From Lutibacter sp. (GTDB lineage Bacteria; Bacteroidota; Bacteroidia; Flavobacteriales; Flavobacteriaceae), in contig JAUXPH010000013.1 in NCBI GenBank assembly GCA_030683995.1, positions 1 to 64,000 on the forward strand: 64,000 nt of DNA, written 5' to 3'. A model generated the notes under the pieces. The model saw nothing but the letters and a program-made list of their open reading frames with translations, did not search any database and was not told the origin of the DNA. This document shows positions 15,233 through 24,848 of this stretch, piece after piece; position 1 is the first letter of the stretch; every line of letters begins with the position of its first letter. Made by a program: the position numbers and the translations under genes.

Positions 15233-16954
15233 TTATTGCTTTTTGAATTTCTCCGATAGATCTTTGCCAAATACTTTCAGTTTTTCAATAGCAGTTTCCA
15301 TTTCTTTTTCAACAGTTTCAATAGTGCTTTCTTTCAAAAACGGATATCTGTAATCTGTTGGCGGCACAAAAGTTTCTTTAATGGTACGGGTATTTACCCA
15401 ACGCAATAAATTCCAAACAGAACCTGCTTTGTCGTTTGTTCCCGAACCGCGGGCCCCGCCAAAAGGTTGTTGCCCAACAACGGCTCCAGTTGGCTTGTCG
15501 TTGATATAAAAGTTTCCTGCGGCATTTTCCAATTTGTTGGTTGCAATGTCAATCACATAACGGTCTCCGCTAAAAATAGCGCCCGTTAAAGCATATTCAC
15601 TTGTTGAGTCGATTAAATCAAGGGTTTCTTCCCATTTCTCGTCCTCGTAAACAAAAATGGTCATAATTGGCCCAAACAACTCATTGCACATTGTTTTGTA
15701 TTTTGGGTTGGTGGTCAAAATGATGGTTGGTTCAATAAAATAGCCAACTTCATCGCTGTAACCGCCGCCAATAATAATTTCGGCATCAGCATCTGCTTTC
15801 GCTTCTTCAATATAACCCGATAATTTTTTGAAGGCTCTGTTGTCGATTACCGCATTTATAAAGTTTGTAGGATCTTCAGGAGATCCCATTTTAAACGATT
15901 TTAAATCTTTTTCCAAAGAAGTTTTAATGGCGCCCCACAAGCTTTTTGGCAAATAAGCGCGAGAAGCTGCAGAACATTTTTGTCCTTGGTATTCAAAAGC
16001 TCCTCTTGCAATTGCCGTGGCAACTTCTTGGGCATTTGATGTTGGATGCGCCCAGATAAAATCTTTTCCGCCAGTTTCTCCTACAATGCGAGGATATGAT
16101 TTATAATTGCCCACATTTTTGCCAATAGTTTCCCAGAAACTGTTAAATACCGGTGTAGAACCTGTAAAGTGAACACCTGCAAAATCGCGGCTGTTCAATA
16201 AAACATCAGTAATCATCGCCGAATTTCCTGTTACCATATTGATAACGCCATCAGGCAAACCTGCAGCTTTAAACAATTCCATAATTACCTGCGCAGAATA
16301 AATTTGGGAACTTGCCGGTTTCCAAATAACCACATTTCCCATCAAAGCCGGCGCCGAAGGCAAATTCCCAGCTATTGCGGTAAAGTTAAAAGGCGTAATG
16401 GCATATACAAATCCTTCAAGTGCACGGTATTCCATACGGTTCCAAATTCCTGCAGAAGATGCCGGCTGATTGTTGTAAATCTCCGTCATAAATTGCACGT
16501 TAAAGCGCAAAAAGTCGATCAATTCACAAGCAGAATCAATTTCGGCCTGAAATGCATTTTTTGATTGTGCAATCATGGTGGCCGCATTCATTTTGTAACG
16601 AAACGGTCCTGAAAGCAAATCGGCAGCTTTTAAGAAAATCGCCGCCCGGTGTTCCCAGCTGGTTGCTGCCCACTTAACGCGTGCTTCCGCTGCCTTTTTA
16701 ACAGCCAGTTCAATATGTTCTTTATCTGCAACGTGGTATTTTCCCACACAGTGTTTATGGTCGTGTGGCGGATGAATGTCAACCGTATTTCCTGTTCTGC
16801 ATTCCTTGCCGCCAATATAAAATGGAATGTCAATTTGCTCGTTGAACATTTTTTTATAGGTGTCTAATAACGCTTTGCGTTCTGGAGTTCCTGGAGCATA
16901 AGAATTTATAGGTTCATTAATTGCTTTTGGTACATTATAAAATCCTGAAGCCAT
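15233..16954 (-). CDS. pruA: L-glutamate gamma-semialdehyde (1-pyrroline-5-carboxylate) dehydrogenase
   Basis: This enzyme oxidises glutamate semialdehyde to glutamate with NAD+, the second step of proline breakdown. The aldehyde dehydrogenase core shows FTGST (263-267), the general base E293 (VGETGGKDF), catalytic C327 (QGQKCSAASRAY) and NDKPTGAVVGQQPFGGARGS in the C-terminal half. These motifs and the N-terminal NEPINSYAPGTPER stretch distinguish the P5C dehydrogenase branch. At 573 residues it carries a C-terminal charged extension after the usual RYPFL region. No proline dehydrogenase gene is adjacent. The gene has a good -7 box at 16996-17003. Confidence 0.93.
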   Translation of the reverse strand: MASGFYNVPKAINEPINSYAPGTPERKALLDTYKKMFNEQIDIPFYIGGKECRTGNTVDIHPPHDHKHCVGKYHVADKEHIELAVKKAAEARVKWAATSWEHRAAIFLKAADLLSGPFRYKMNAATMIAQSKNAFQAEIDSACELIDFLRFNVQFMTEIYNNQPASSAGIWNRMEYRALEGFVYAITPFNFTAIAGNLPSAPALMGNVVIWKPASSQIYSAQVIMELFKAAGLPDGVINMVTGNSAMITDVLLNSRDFAGVHFTGSTPVFNSFWETIGKNVGNYKSYPRIVGETGGKDFIWAHPTSNAQEVATAIARGAFEYQGQKCSAASRAYLPKSLWGAIKTSLEKDLKSFKMGSPEDPTNFINAVIDNRAFKKLSGYIEEAKADADAEIIIGGGYSDEVGYFIEPTIILTTNPKYKTMCNELFGPIMTIFVYEDEKWEETLDLIDSTSEYALTGAIFSGDRYVIDIATNKLENAAGNFYINDKPTGAVVGQQPFGGARGSGTNDKAGSVWNLLRWVNTRTIKETFVPPTDYRYPFLKESTIETVEKEMETAIEKLKVFGKDLSEKFKKQ

Positions 16955-16995
16955 CGTGTATATTTTTTAAGGTTTTTTAATATAAATTTGTTTTG

Positions 16996-17003
16996 CAAAG
17001 TTA
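16996..17003 (-). promoter_or_regulatory. -7 box of the P5C dehydrogenase gene
   Basis: TAACTTTG on the minus strand matches the Bacteroidota TAnnTTTG box exactly. It lies 41 bases before the ATG at 16954. No TTG was found at the usual -33 distance. Confidence 0.5.
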
Positions 17004-17062
17004 CAAAATTGAATTTACTTTAAATATTTAGGCCTAATACTCAATAATCAAATTTTAATACA

Positions 17063-17773
17063 ATGTGCACCGTTACTTTTTTGCCTTTATCAAACACCGA
17101 TTTCATCCTGACATCCAATCGCGATGAACAGCGGCAAAGAGAAACATTGCCACCGAAAATTTATGAGGAAGATGGCCTTGAAATGCTTTTTCCGAAGGAT
17201 AAAGTTGCCGGAGGAACGTGGATTGGCGTAAGTTCAAAAAAAAGATTGGTTTGCGTATTGAACGGCGGTTTCATTAAACACAAAAGAAAGGAGAATTACA
17301 GCAAAAGCAGGGGTTTGATTACCACAGAAATCTTGAAAGAAAATGACTTTCTGCCTTATCTTGAAAATCTAGATTTATTGGACGTTGAACCTTTTACGAT
17401 GATTATAGTTGACTGGAATAATAATAAATTGAATTTGGTTGAATTGGTTTGGGACGAAAATCAAAAACACCTCACAAAACACAAAATCGAACCTAAAATT
17501 TGGTCTTCATCAACCTTGTACACGAATGAAATAAAGGAACTGCGCAACATCTGGTTTCAACAATGGCTAAATGAAAATGAATTCACTTCCGAAGCGATTT
17601 TGAAATTTCACCATCAGAAAACCGATGATAAAGAACAATCCATTTTAATGAAACGCAACTATGTTGAAACCGTAAGCATCACATCAATAAAAAAAATTGA
17701 AAACACTGTAGAAATGATTTATGAAGATGTTGTTCACAACAAAAAAACCGTCGTTAATTTTAAGCGCTCATAA
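17063..17773 (+). CDS. NRDE/TANGO2-family protein
   Basis: The N-terminus MCTVTFLP starts with the Met-Cys pair typical of the family (possible N-terminal nucleophile after Met removal). It is followed by the name-giving N-R-D-E motif in LTSNRDEQRQRE (about 20-31) and GGTWIGVS. The family is known from human TANGO2; the enzymatic role in bacteria is unclear. At 236 residues it has normal length and is cytosolic. Its 3' end overlaps the convergent DUF3667 gene by 14 bases, so both must tolerate antisense overlap at their stops. Confidence 0.85.
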   Translation: MCTVTFLPLSNTDFILTSNRDEQRQRETLPPKIYEEDGLEMLFPKDKVAGGTWIGVSSKKRLVCVLNGGFIKHKRKENYSKSRGLITTEILKENDFLPYLENLDLLDVEPFTMIIVDWNNNKLNLVELVWDENQKHLTKHKIEPKIWSSSTLYTNEIKELRNIWFQQWLNENEFTSEAILKFHHQKTDDKEQSILMKRNYVETVSITSIKKIENTVEMIYEDVVHNKKTVVNFKRS

Positions 17774-18920
17774 AAGAAATAACTGCCACAATCCCAACTC
17801 CAACAATCGCCAAAAAAGTATAAAAACTGTTCAGTAAAATAAAATTTACGATGGTTACAAAACGTTTCTGTCCGTAAAAATTGCGCAATGCTTTGTAAAA
17901 ATAAACAAAAAATAGGAGCACAAATATCCAAGTTACGTTTTCCATTTTAAAGACCAAATTCAGCAAATAGAAAATGATAAACAACAGAAAAAAGACGGTT
18001 TGGGTATTAAAAACAAATACCAAATGTTCCATATACGTGAAGTCTTTTCTGATGTATAACAATTTCAAAAAAAGTGTGAAAACCGGCAGAAAAACGAACA
18101 AGGAAATGGAAATATAGGAAGTGAATTTTTTGATTAAATTTTTGACGCCTGCTTCGGTATTTAATTGCGCCCAATTTGCTTCTGCCTTTTTAACCTGCTG
18201 GTAATAAAAAGTGTTCCAAAATGTTTTTTGATAACCCAAACTGTCCAATGCCTGCTCATTGGTGTAAGCAGGGAATTTTCTGCGGAAGTTAAAAAAGTCA
18301 CCAATTTTATAAAAAAAACCGATGTTGGCTTCCTGCTTGGTTTTTATGGCATATTCACGTGGTGTTTTTGTGGAATCTGTATTCTTATCATACAGGCTAA
18401 ATGCATTTTCCAGATCAGCAATTACTTTGGCGTTGGCGGAATCTTTTTGTTTGGCTTCCTCTAAACTGCTTTTTAAGCTTGTTTTTATGGAATCAAGTTT
18501 TTGCGGATCTAATTTAGACAGGGAATCTAGATTTATTGTGGTTGTTGCAATGTCTTTTATCGGATTTTTGGCGCTGTCAATTTGGTTTGAAATCCCCAAT
18601 ATCAAAAAGAAAATGATGGAAACATGCAGGTATAACTGAAAAGGATTTACGTATTTGGCGCGTTTTCCTAAAATATACTCTTTGGCAACTTTTCCCGGTT
18701 TTATGAGCAATGGAATAAAAGTGGTCCAAAATTGGGAATCGTAAGAAAAAAATCCAGAAACCAACTTATTCACATAATTTCCGATACTTAATTTACTTGT
18801 GGTGTTTTTTTGTCCGCAATACGAGCAAAAATTTTCATTCCGCAACAATGGCATTCCGCAATTTAAACACTCCAACCCTTTGGTTTGTTTAAAATGAAAC
18901 CGCTGAAGCCTAAGTTTCAT
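17760..18920 (-). CDS. DUF3667 membrane protein with N-terminal zinc ribbon
   Basis: This 386-residue protein begins with a four-cysteine ribbon (C18-x2-C21 and C32-x2-C35 in ECLNCGMPL and NFCSYCGQK). After FWTTFIPLLIKPGKVAKEYI, typical of the family, comes a hydrophobic segment near 105-120, a long soluble loop, and four more hydrophobic segments from about 265 onward. DUF3667 is confined mostly to Bacteroidota and has no assigned activity. It starts 4 bases after the ApaG stop, so the two are co-transcribed. Confidence 0.88.
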   Translation of the reverse strand: MKLRLQRFHFKQTKGLECLNCGMPLLRNENFCSYCGQKNTTSKLSIGNYVNKLVSGFFSYDSQFWTTFIPLLIKPGKVAKEYILGKRAKYVNPFQLYLHVSIIFFLILGISNQIDSAKNPIKDIATTTINLDSLSKLDPQKLDSIKTSLKSSLEEAKQKDSANAKVIADLENAFSLYDKNTDSTKTPREYAIKTKQEANIGFFYKIGDFFNFRRKFPAYTNEQALDSLGYQKTFWNTFYYQQVKKAEANWAQLNTEAGVKNLIKKFTSYISISLFVFLPVFTLFLKLLYIRKDFTYMEHLVFVFNTQTVFFLLFIIFYLLNLVFKMENVTWIFVLLFFVYFYKALRNFYGQKRFVTIVNFILLNSFYTFLAIVGVGIVAVISFMSA

Positions 18921-18924
18921 TTTG

Positions 18925-19311
18925 TCAGTTATGAATACTGGAAACCATCAATTGAAATGTGGGGATGTAAACTTTAAAAGTTCCTGAATTTGTGAAGTTT
19001 ACCATACTGTAAAAGCCTTTCATTGCACCGATTGGCGAAGTTAAAAAGCAATTCGATTTATAGGTGTATTTATCGGCTGGTTTTAAAGTCGGTTTTTGGC
19101 CTACAACCCCAGATCCTTCAACATATTCAGTGTTGTTTAAAGAATCAAAAATGGTCCATTGCCGCTCTAAAAGCTGCACGGTATCGTTGCTTTGGTTTTC
19201 GATGGTAACTTCATAGCTAAAAGCAAAATACAGCCTGAAATTTCGATAGCTTGTGCCTTCGAAATTAGAAGTTACTGAAATTTTAATGCCATTTGTTACT
19301 TGTTGTACCAT
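18925..19311 (-). CDS. apaG: ApaG-family beta-sandwich protein
   Basis: This 128-residue single-domain protein shows the ApaG signature: an N-terminal strand TNGIKISVTSNFEGT, FAFSYEVTIENQSNDTVQLL, RQWTIFDSLN, then VVGQKPTLKPADKYTYKSNC and GAMKGFYSM. ApaG is a fibronectin-III-like protein linked to cobalt/magnesium tolerance; its exact function is uncertain. It is the first gene of a pair with the DUF3667 protein. Length and motif order are normal. Confidence 0.92.
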   Translation of the reverse strand: MVQQVTNGIKISVTSNFEGTSYRNFRLYFAFSYEVTIENQSNDTVQLLERQWTIFDSLNNTEYVEGSGVVGQKPTLKPADKYTYKSNCFLTSPIGAMKGFYSMVNFTNSGTFKVYIPTFQLMVSSIHN

Positions 19312-19366
19312 AGAGACTTACTTGTTTTTTAATGTGTAAAGATACTAAATATTTTAAACAAAAATA

Positions 19367-20614
19367 TTAGTTATTTATTTTTTCGGAGTTGCCATAACCA
19401 ACGCCAATCACTTTTGTGTATCGGCTTCCAAACTTTTTATAATACACCAAAACGGTGTAATCATTCTCTGTTTGGTAAAAAGAGCCATCAATATCGTGCG
19501 TGCTAACGGTGCCATTGCTTGCTTTGGTGACATATTGGTAATTGTAAAATCCCTGTTTCAAAAGTAGTTTGGCTTCATACAAACCCAAAGTTTCATTGTA
19601 AGTTAGTTTATTTGTGTTGTTTAGCTGCCAATTGTTGAAATTTCCGCTCACAAAAACGTCTTTTCCAACAAGATTTTGCGAAGTTTTTAGCGAAAAATAC
19701 ACCCAGCTGTAATCTGCATCCGTATTGTTGTTCTCGCCCGTTAATGTTCTGATCACAAAATTTCCGTTTACATCGGGCGATAAAGTATAAGGCTGATCTC
19801 TCCTTTCTTCGTTGGTAAATAAATAGGTGTGATACAAATCTTCGCCCAATGCAACACTGGCTATGTTTAAGGAAGAGTTTCTGATGGATTTGGAATCGAA
19901 ATACAAAAATTCATTTCCGCCCCAAAAACTTGTTTCCTTATTGTATTTGTAAAGCAATTGGTTGCCTCTAAAAAATTGCGGTTTTAATCCCGTAATGGCA
20001 TTTTGCCAATTGTTATTTTGAAGAATTACGGGGAAAATTTCATCGCTCGGATTGTTGATAAGTAAATTTGGCGTATTGATGGTAAACTCAACCGATTGTT
20101 TGGTGTTGATGTAGGAAATATCCCTGCTTTTAAAAACAGCAACGCCAACGTTAACAGAGGGTTCATAAACCACAAATCGGCGTTTAAAAACCACTTCATC
20201 ATCTTCATTTAAAACAGAAATTAAATAGTTTCCCGAAATTTTAAGTTTTGTGGTTTCATTTGGAATGGTTACACTGTAATTTGTATAAGGTTGCAATGTA
20301 TTGAATGAATTTTCATAATCACGAATTCTGTCTTCGGCAAAACCGTTTATAAATTCAGATTCAGACAAATTGGACTTCTGCCAATCCATCTCGCAATGTT
20401 CAATTTTATAGGAATACGTATGTTCATCGGCATTTAAGTCATCAAATGTCAATAGTATTTTTTCTCCAAGCTGCACTATGGGCACATATGAATTTATGGC
20501 CATCGGTTTTAATATAATGGTTTTAATATGCTCGGCATCTATGCCCTCTGTTTGGGAAAATCCAAATTGAAAAGCACCTAAAAAACAAAAAAATATCAAG
20601 CCTTTTTTTATCAT
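19367..20614 (-). CDS. Type IX secretion system plug protein (DUF5103)
   Basis: I place the start at the ATG near 20614 (seven codons inside a longer TTG-initiated frame), because it gives a clean signal peptide: MIKKGLIFFCFLGAFQFGFS. The mature protein has the features of the T9SS plug family: IKTIILKP at the start, YSYKIEHCEMDW with LSESEFINGF, RDYENSFNTLQPYTNY, and a C-terminal VFVSGNFNNWQLN domain. In gliding Flavobacteria the plug protein occludes the SprA translocon pore in the outer membrane. Its presence shows that the organism has a type IX secretion system. It is a single-gene unit facing away from the nqr operon. Confidence 0.85.
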   Translation of the reverse strand: MIKKGLIFFCFLGAFQFGFSQTEGIDAEHIKTIILKPMAINSYVPIVQLGEKILLTFDDLNADEHTYSYKIEHCEMDWQKSNLSESEFINGFAEDRIRDYENSFNTLQPYTNYSVTIPNETTKLKISGNYLISVLNEDDEVVFKRRFVVYEPSVNVGVAVFKSRDISYINTKQSVEFTINTPNLLINNPSDEIFPVILQNNNWQNAITGLKPQFFRGNQLLYKYNKETSFWGGNEFLYFDSKSIRNSSLNIASVALGEDLYHTYLFTNEERRDQPYTLSPDVNGNFVIRTLTGENNNTDADYSWVYFSLKTSQNLVGKDVFVSGNFNNWQLNNTNKLTYNETLGLYEAKLLLKQGFYNYQYVTKASNGTVSTHDIDGSFYQTENDYTVLVYYKKFGSRYTKVIGVGYGNSEKINN

Positions 20615-20757
20615 AATATATAATTTTAACACCAAGGTTTAAATTAATTTCTCAAGTAAATATATGGCTAAAAGTACGAAAACTATACCACAGTAACCAT
20701 GAACAAATATTTATGTGAAAATATGATAAAAAACATAGAATACTAATGGATAAATTG

Positions 20758-20765
20758 TATTTTTG
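20758..20765 (+). promoter_or_regulatory. -7 box of the nqr operon
   Basis: TATTTTTG matches TAnnTTTG exactly, 38 bases before the nqrA ATG. A -33 element is not evident. It is the only such box seen in the 168-base gap between the divergent plug and nqrA genes. Confidence 0.45.
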
Positions 20766-20803
20766 CTCCGTTTTTTATAGACTATTAAATAAACTTAAGA
20801 TAT

Positions 20804-22153
20804 ATGTCAAAGGACATTCATATTAAAAAAGGTCTAGATATTAAGCTAAAAGGTGAAGCCGAAAAACTTACCGAAAATGCAATACCTAGTGATGTTTACA
20901 CATTGATACCTGAAGATTTCCACAGTATAATTCCTAAATTATCCGTAAAAATTGGCACGCAGTTAAAAGCTGGAGAAGCCGTATTTTATAATAAAACCAA
21001 GGAGGAAATGAAATTTCCGTCTCCGGTTAGTGGTGAAGTTTGTGACATTGTGCGCGGTGAAAAAAGAAAAATATTGGCCATTAAAATTAAAGCCGATTCT
21101 CAACAACAATTTGTCGATTTTGGTGCGAAAGATCCAAAAGCAATGAATGCTGATGAGATTAAAAGCCATTTATTGGCATCGGGTTGTTGGCCGTTTATCA
21201 AACAAAGGCCTTATGATGTGATTGCAAATACGGCAAATACACCAAAAGCGATTTTTGTTTCTGCTTATGCCAGCGCGCCTTTGGCCGCCGATTACGATTA
21301 TGTTTTGGCAGGAAAAGAAAAAGAATTACAGGCGGCAGTTACCGCTTTAAGCAAGTTAACCACCGGAGAAGTTCATGTTTCCGTTGGGAAAAATTCAAAT
21401 TCACCTTTGGCTGGTTTAGACAATGTGATTTTGCATAAAGTTTCAGGCCCACATCCTTCAGGAAATGTAGGCACGCAAATAAATAAAATTAGCCCTGTAA
21501 ATAAGGGTGAAACCGTTTGGACTATCAATCCGCAGGATTTGGTAATTATTGGCGAATTGCTGTTAACAGGAAAATTTAATGCCGAACGTATTGTTGCTTT
21601 GGCAGGTTCTTCTGTTGAAGCACCTAAATATTACAAAACAAAAATTGGTTCTACCATCACTTCTATAGTTCACGGGAAATTAAAAGGAAACAACAACAGA
21701 ATTATCAGCGGCAATGTTTTAACGGGAAAAGCAAAAAATTTAAAAGAAAATTTAGGGTATTATGACAATATTATCAGTGTGATCCCCGAAGGAAATGATT
21801 ATGAATTTTTTGGATGGACTATGCCGGTATTCAATAAAATTTCCACCACAAGATCTTTAACTTTTTCATGGTTATTGCCTAATAAAAAATTCGATTTAAA
21901 CACCAATACAAACGGGGAACACAGAGCATTTGTGGTAACAGGCTTATACGAAGAAGTTTTTCCTTTAGACATTTTTCCGATGCAAATTTTAAAATCCTGT
22001 ATGTATCAGGATTTAGATGAAATGGAGCAATTGGGGATGTATGAAGTGGCACCTGAAGATTTCGCGCTCACCGAATTTGTTTGTATTTCTAAGCAACCAC
22101 ATCAAGAAATTATTAGAAAAGGGTTAGACTTAATGTTAAAAGAAATAGGATAA
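20804..22153 (+). CDS. nqrA: Na+-translocating NADH:quinone reductase subunit A
   Basis: This 449-residue peripheral subunit is the quinone-site partner of the sodium pump. It opens with KDIHIKKGLDIKLKGEAE and has the biotin-lipoyl-like N-terminal part (FPSPVSGEVCDIVRGEKRKI) seen in NqrA and RnfC. Further motifs are SGPHPSGNVGTQI and NPQDLVIIGELLLTG. It is the first gene of a six-gene operon in the canonical A-F order, separated from nqrB by 4 bases. Confidence 0.96.
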   Translation: MSKDIHIKKGLDIKLKGEAEKLTENAIPSDVYTLIPEDFHSIIPKLSVKIGTQLKAGEAVFYNKTKEEMKFPSPVSGEVCDIVRGEKRKILAIKIKADSQQQFVDFGAKDPKAMNADEIKSHLLASGCWPFIKQRPYDVIANTANTPKAIFVSAYASAPLAADYDYVLAGKEKELQAAVTALSKLTTGEVHVSVGKNSNSPLAGLDNVILHKVSGPHPSGNVGTQINKISPVNKGETVWTINPQDLVIIGELLLTGKFNAERIVALAGSSVEAPKYYKTKIGSTITSIVHGKLKGNNNRIISGNVLTGKAKNLKENLGYYDNIISVIPEGNDYEFFGWTMPVFNKISTTRSLTFSWLLPNKKFDLNTNTNGEHRAFVVTGLYEEVFPLDIFPMQILKSCMYQDLDEMEQLGMYEVAPEDFALTEFVCISKQPHQEIIRKGLDLMLKEIG

Positions 22154-22157
22154 GGTT

Positions 22158-23357
22158 ATGGGATTAAAAGAAAAATTACATACTATAAAAGAAAAAGGCA
22201 AGGGGAAAAAATGGTTACCCGCTTTTGCCGCTTTTCATACTTTTTTATACACTCCTAACGAAACTACACATTCAGGCGGACATATAAAAGGAGCCGATGA
22301 TTTAAAAAGAACCATGAATATGGTTGTTTTGGCATTAATTCCTTGTTTGCTTTTTGGAATGTTCAATACCGGTTTTCAACACTTTATAGCTATTGGCGAA
22401 CCTGTAGCTTTTTTATCTTGGGAGGCGCTATCTCTTGGGTTGCTTAAAGTGCTCCCTTTGGTGGTTGTTTCTTATGTGGTTGGATTAGGGGTTGAATTTA
22501 TTTTCGCCATTATTAAAGGAACCGAAGTGGAAGAAGGTTATTTGGTGACCGGAATGTTGGTGCCATTAATTGTTCCTGTAGACATACCACTTTGGATGCT
22601 TTCCGTAGCCGTTATTTTTGGGGTGGTTATAGGAAAAGAAGTTTTTGGAGGAACCGGAATGAATATATTAAATCCGGCCTTAACCATCCGTGCATTTTTA
22701 TTCTTCGCCTATCCAACTTGGATGAGCGGCGATAAAGTTTGGGTGCAAGGCGCTGTGGAAAGAGCCAATGAAATGGCAGCTGGCGCAGATGTTGCCGCCA
22801 TATCTGGCGAAACCATTTTAGGAAGTCTGGCACAAGGCAAAGAATTGGCTTATTCCATTTACGATATGTTTTTCGGGTTTATTCCCGGTTCAGTGGGAGA
22901 AACATCAACTTTCCTCATTTTATTAGCAGGTATTTTCTTAATTTTTACAAAAATAGCAAGCTGGAGAATTATGGTATCGGCTGTGCTTGGCGCTTTGGTA
23001 ATGGGACTTTTGTTCAACGGCGTTGTTAACGCAGGCTGGATTACAGAAAGCAGCAAGTTTTATAGTTTAATGAGTACGGTATTTTGGCATCATTTATTAC
23101 TTGGTGGATTTGCATTTGGGGTGGTATTTATGGCAACAGATCCGGTAACCGGTTCGCAAACATCTAAAGGAAAATGGATTTACGGATTTCTGATCGGGTT
23201 TATTTCAATTTTGATTAGGGTATTTAATCCTGCATATCCCGAAGGCGTAATGTTGGCAATTTTATTAATGAACGTATTCGCACCAACCATTGACCATTAT
23301 GTAGTGCAGGGCAATGTTAAAGGAAGATTAAAACGTTTAAAAGCAAAAACAGCATAA
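22158..23357 (+). CDS. nqrB: Na+-translocating NADH:quinone reductase subunit B
   Basis: This 399-residue polytopic membrane subunit carries covalent FMN and riboflavin and forms part of the Na+ channel. Recognisable stretches are the HSGGHIKGADDLKRTMN entry, GTGMNILNPALTIRAFLFFA and the C-terminal GFIPGSVGETST and MATDPVTGSQTSKGKW. The expected flavinylation threonine lies in AAISGETILG (T219). Most family members have SGAT there, so the A-to-E change is noteworthy although the acceptor threonine is kept. It overlaps nothing and is followed 2 bases later by nqrC. Confidence 0.96.
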   Translation: MGLKEKLHTIKEKGKGKKWLPAFAAFHTFLYTPNETTHSGGHIKGADDLKRTMNMVVLALIPCLLFGMFNTGFQHFIAIGEPVAFLSWEALSLGLLKVLPLVVVSYVVGLGVEFIFAIIKGTEVEEGYLVTGMLVPLIVPVDIPLWMLSVAVIFGVVIGKEVFGGTGMNILNPALTIRAFLFFAYPTWMSGDKVWVQGAVERANEMAAGADVAAISGETILGSLAQGKELAYSIYDMFFGFIPGSVGETSTFLILLAGIFLIFTKIASWRIMVSAVLGALVMGLLFNGVVNAGWITESSKFYSLMSTVFWHHLLLGGFAFGVVFMATDPVTGSQTSKGKWIYGFLIGFISILIRVFNPAYPEGVMLAILLMNVFAPTIDHYVVQGNVKGRLKRLKAKTA

Positions 23358-23359
23358 CA

Positions 23360-24106
23360 ATGGCAAAGAATACTGATAGTAACTTATATACAGTCCTTTT
23401 TGCATCAGGAATGGTGCTTATTGTAGGAACCTTACTCGCTTTTGTGGCTTCATCACTAAAAGAGAAAATTACTGAAAATAAACGTATTGAAAAACAACAA
23501 AATATTTTATACGCTATGGGCGTAAATGAAAACGATGAAACCAGCGTCGAATTTGTTTCAAAAAGTGTTGTGGCAGCTGAATTTTCAAAGTACATCACCA
23601 AACAATTAGTCATTACAGGAACCGAAGCTGTTGAAGATCCAAATGCTTACCTAATTGATATTAAGAAAGAAGCGGCAGACGCTAAAAATCCTAACTATCA
23701 AAGAAGGTTGCCTTTGTTTATTGGCGAAAAAGATGGCGTAACGTTGTATATCGTTCCTGTAAGAGGGAAAGGTTTGTGGGATGCCATTTGGGGATATATA
23801 GCATTAGATGACCAATTGGTTGTGCAAGGCGTTTATTTTGATCACCAAGGTGAAACCCCAGGTTTGGGATCTAACATTAAAGAACGTTTTTTTATGGACG
23901 ATTTTAAAGGAGAGCAAATTTTAGACGGCGACACTTTTAAAGGAATTACCGCAGCAAAAGGAAATGCAGATCCTAAAAATATGAATAAAACCGATTTCCA
24001 GGTAGATGCAATTGCCGGAGCAACAATTACTGGTGATGGCTTGTCGGCAATGCTTAAAAAAGATTTGAAGATGTATGTGCCTTACTTAAAAACATTAAAG
24101 CAATAA
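23360..24106 (+). CDS. nqrC: Na+-translocating NADH:quinone reductase subunit C
   Basis: The 248-residue subunit has one N-terminal membrane helix (YTVLFASGMVLIVGTLLAFV) and a periplasmic FMN-binding domain. The covalent FMN acceptor is in VDAIAGATITGDG, with T222 in the D-x-I-x-G-A-T consensus recognised by ApbE. GLGSNIKERFF and PVRGKGLWDAIWGYI are also family motifs. An apbE gene lies about 4 kb downstream at 28392-29378. Confidence 0.96.
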   Translation: MAKNTDSNLYTVLFASGMVLIVGTLLAFVASSLKEKITENKRIEKQQNILYAMGVNENDETSVEFVSKSVVAAEFSKYITKQLVITGTEAVEDPNAYLIDIKKEAADAKNPNYQRRLPLFIGEKDGVTLYIVPVRGKGLWDAIWGYIALDDQLVVQGVYFDHQGETPGLGSNIKERFFMDDFKGEQILDGDTFKGITAAKGNADPKNMNKTDFQVDAIAGATITGDGLSAMLKKDLKMYVPYLKTLKQ

Positions 24107-24109
24107 TTT

Positions 24110-24757
24110 ATGGGACTTTTATCAAAAAAAGATGCAAAATTAATAACTGATCCATTGGCGGATAACAACCCTATTACCATTCAGGTTTTAGGTATTTGTT
24201 CGGCTTTGGCAATTACAGCCGAGCTAAAAGCATCTATTGTAATGGCAATATCGGTAATATTTGTATTAGCGTTGGGAAATGTTGTCATTTCTTTAATCAG
24301 AAATATCATTCCTTCAAAAATTAGAATTATTGTACAGTTGGTAATTGCAGCTGCATTGGTAATTATTGTAGATCAAATTTTAAAGGCTTTTGCTTATGAA
24401 TTAAGCAAAACTTTATCTGTATTTGTTGGATTAATTATTACCAACTGTATTATTATGGGTCGTTTTGAAGCCTTTGCTTTGGCAAACGGACCTTGGAAAT
24501 CATTTTTAGATGGTATTGGAAACTCTGCCGGATATGGAATAATATTAATAATTGTAGGTTTTTTCAGAGAATTATTGGGATCAGGAACCTTATTGGGCAT
24601 TAAAGTTTTAGGAGATGCCATTGAGAAAACAGGCGTTTATGCTTATGGTTATGAAAATAACGGATTTATGTTATTGGCGCCAATGGCATTAATTACCATA
24701 GGAATTATCATTTGGGTGCAACGCTCAAGAAATACAGCATTAATCGAACACAATTAA
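24110..24757 (+). CDS. nqrD: Na+-translocating NADH:quinone reductase subunit D
   Basis: This 215-residue protein has six predicted membrane spans. With NqrE it forms the inverted pair that carries the membrane iron centre in this complex. Clear motifs are [38 protein letters not shown] and [12 protein letters not shown]. The cysteines in GICSAL and TNCIIM are those expected for the metal site. Length is typical. A 91-base gap with a palindrome separates it from nqrE. Confidence 0.96.
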   Translation: MGLLSKKDAKLITDPLADNNPITIQVLGICSALAITAELKASIVMAISVIFVLALGNVVISLIRNIIPSKIRIIVQLVIAAALVIIVDQILKAFAYELSKTLSVFVGLIITNCIIMGRFEAFALANGPWKSFLDGIGNSAGYGIILIIVGFFRELLGSGTLLGIKVLGDAIEKTGVYAYGYENNGFMLLAPMALITIGIIIWVQRSRNTALIEHN

Positions 24758-24814
24758 AATTAGTTGACAGCAATCAAATCAATGTAATTATAAATTACTG
24801 AGGCTGAAAACTGA

Positions 24815-24832
24815 TCCCGATAGCTATCGGGA
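24815..24832. repeat. Perfect 18-bp palindrome inside the nqr operon
   Basis: TCCCGATAGCTATCGGGA is a perfect palindrome in the only sizeable gap of the operon, between nqrD and nqrE. It has no T-run and so is not a standard terminator. Short GC-rich palindromes of this type are dispersed in Bacteroidota genomes. As RNA it would form a hairpin that could stabilise or divide the transcript. Confidence 0.7.
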
Positions 24833-24848
24833 CTAAAAACTGAAAAAT

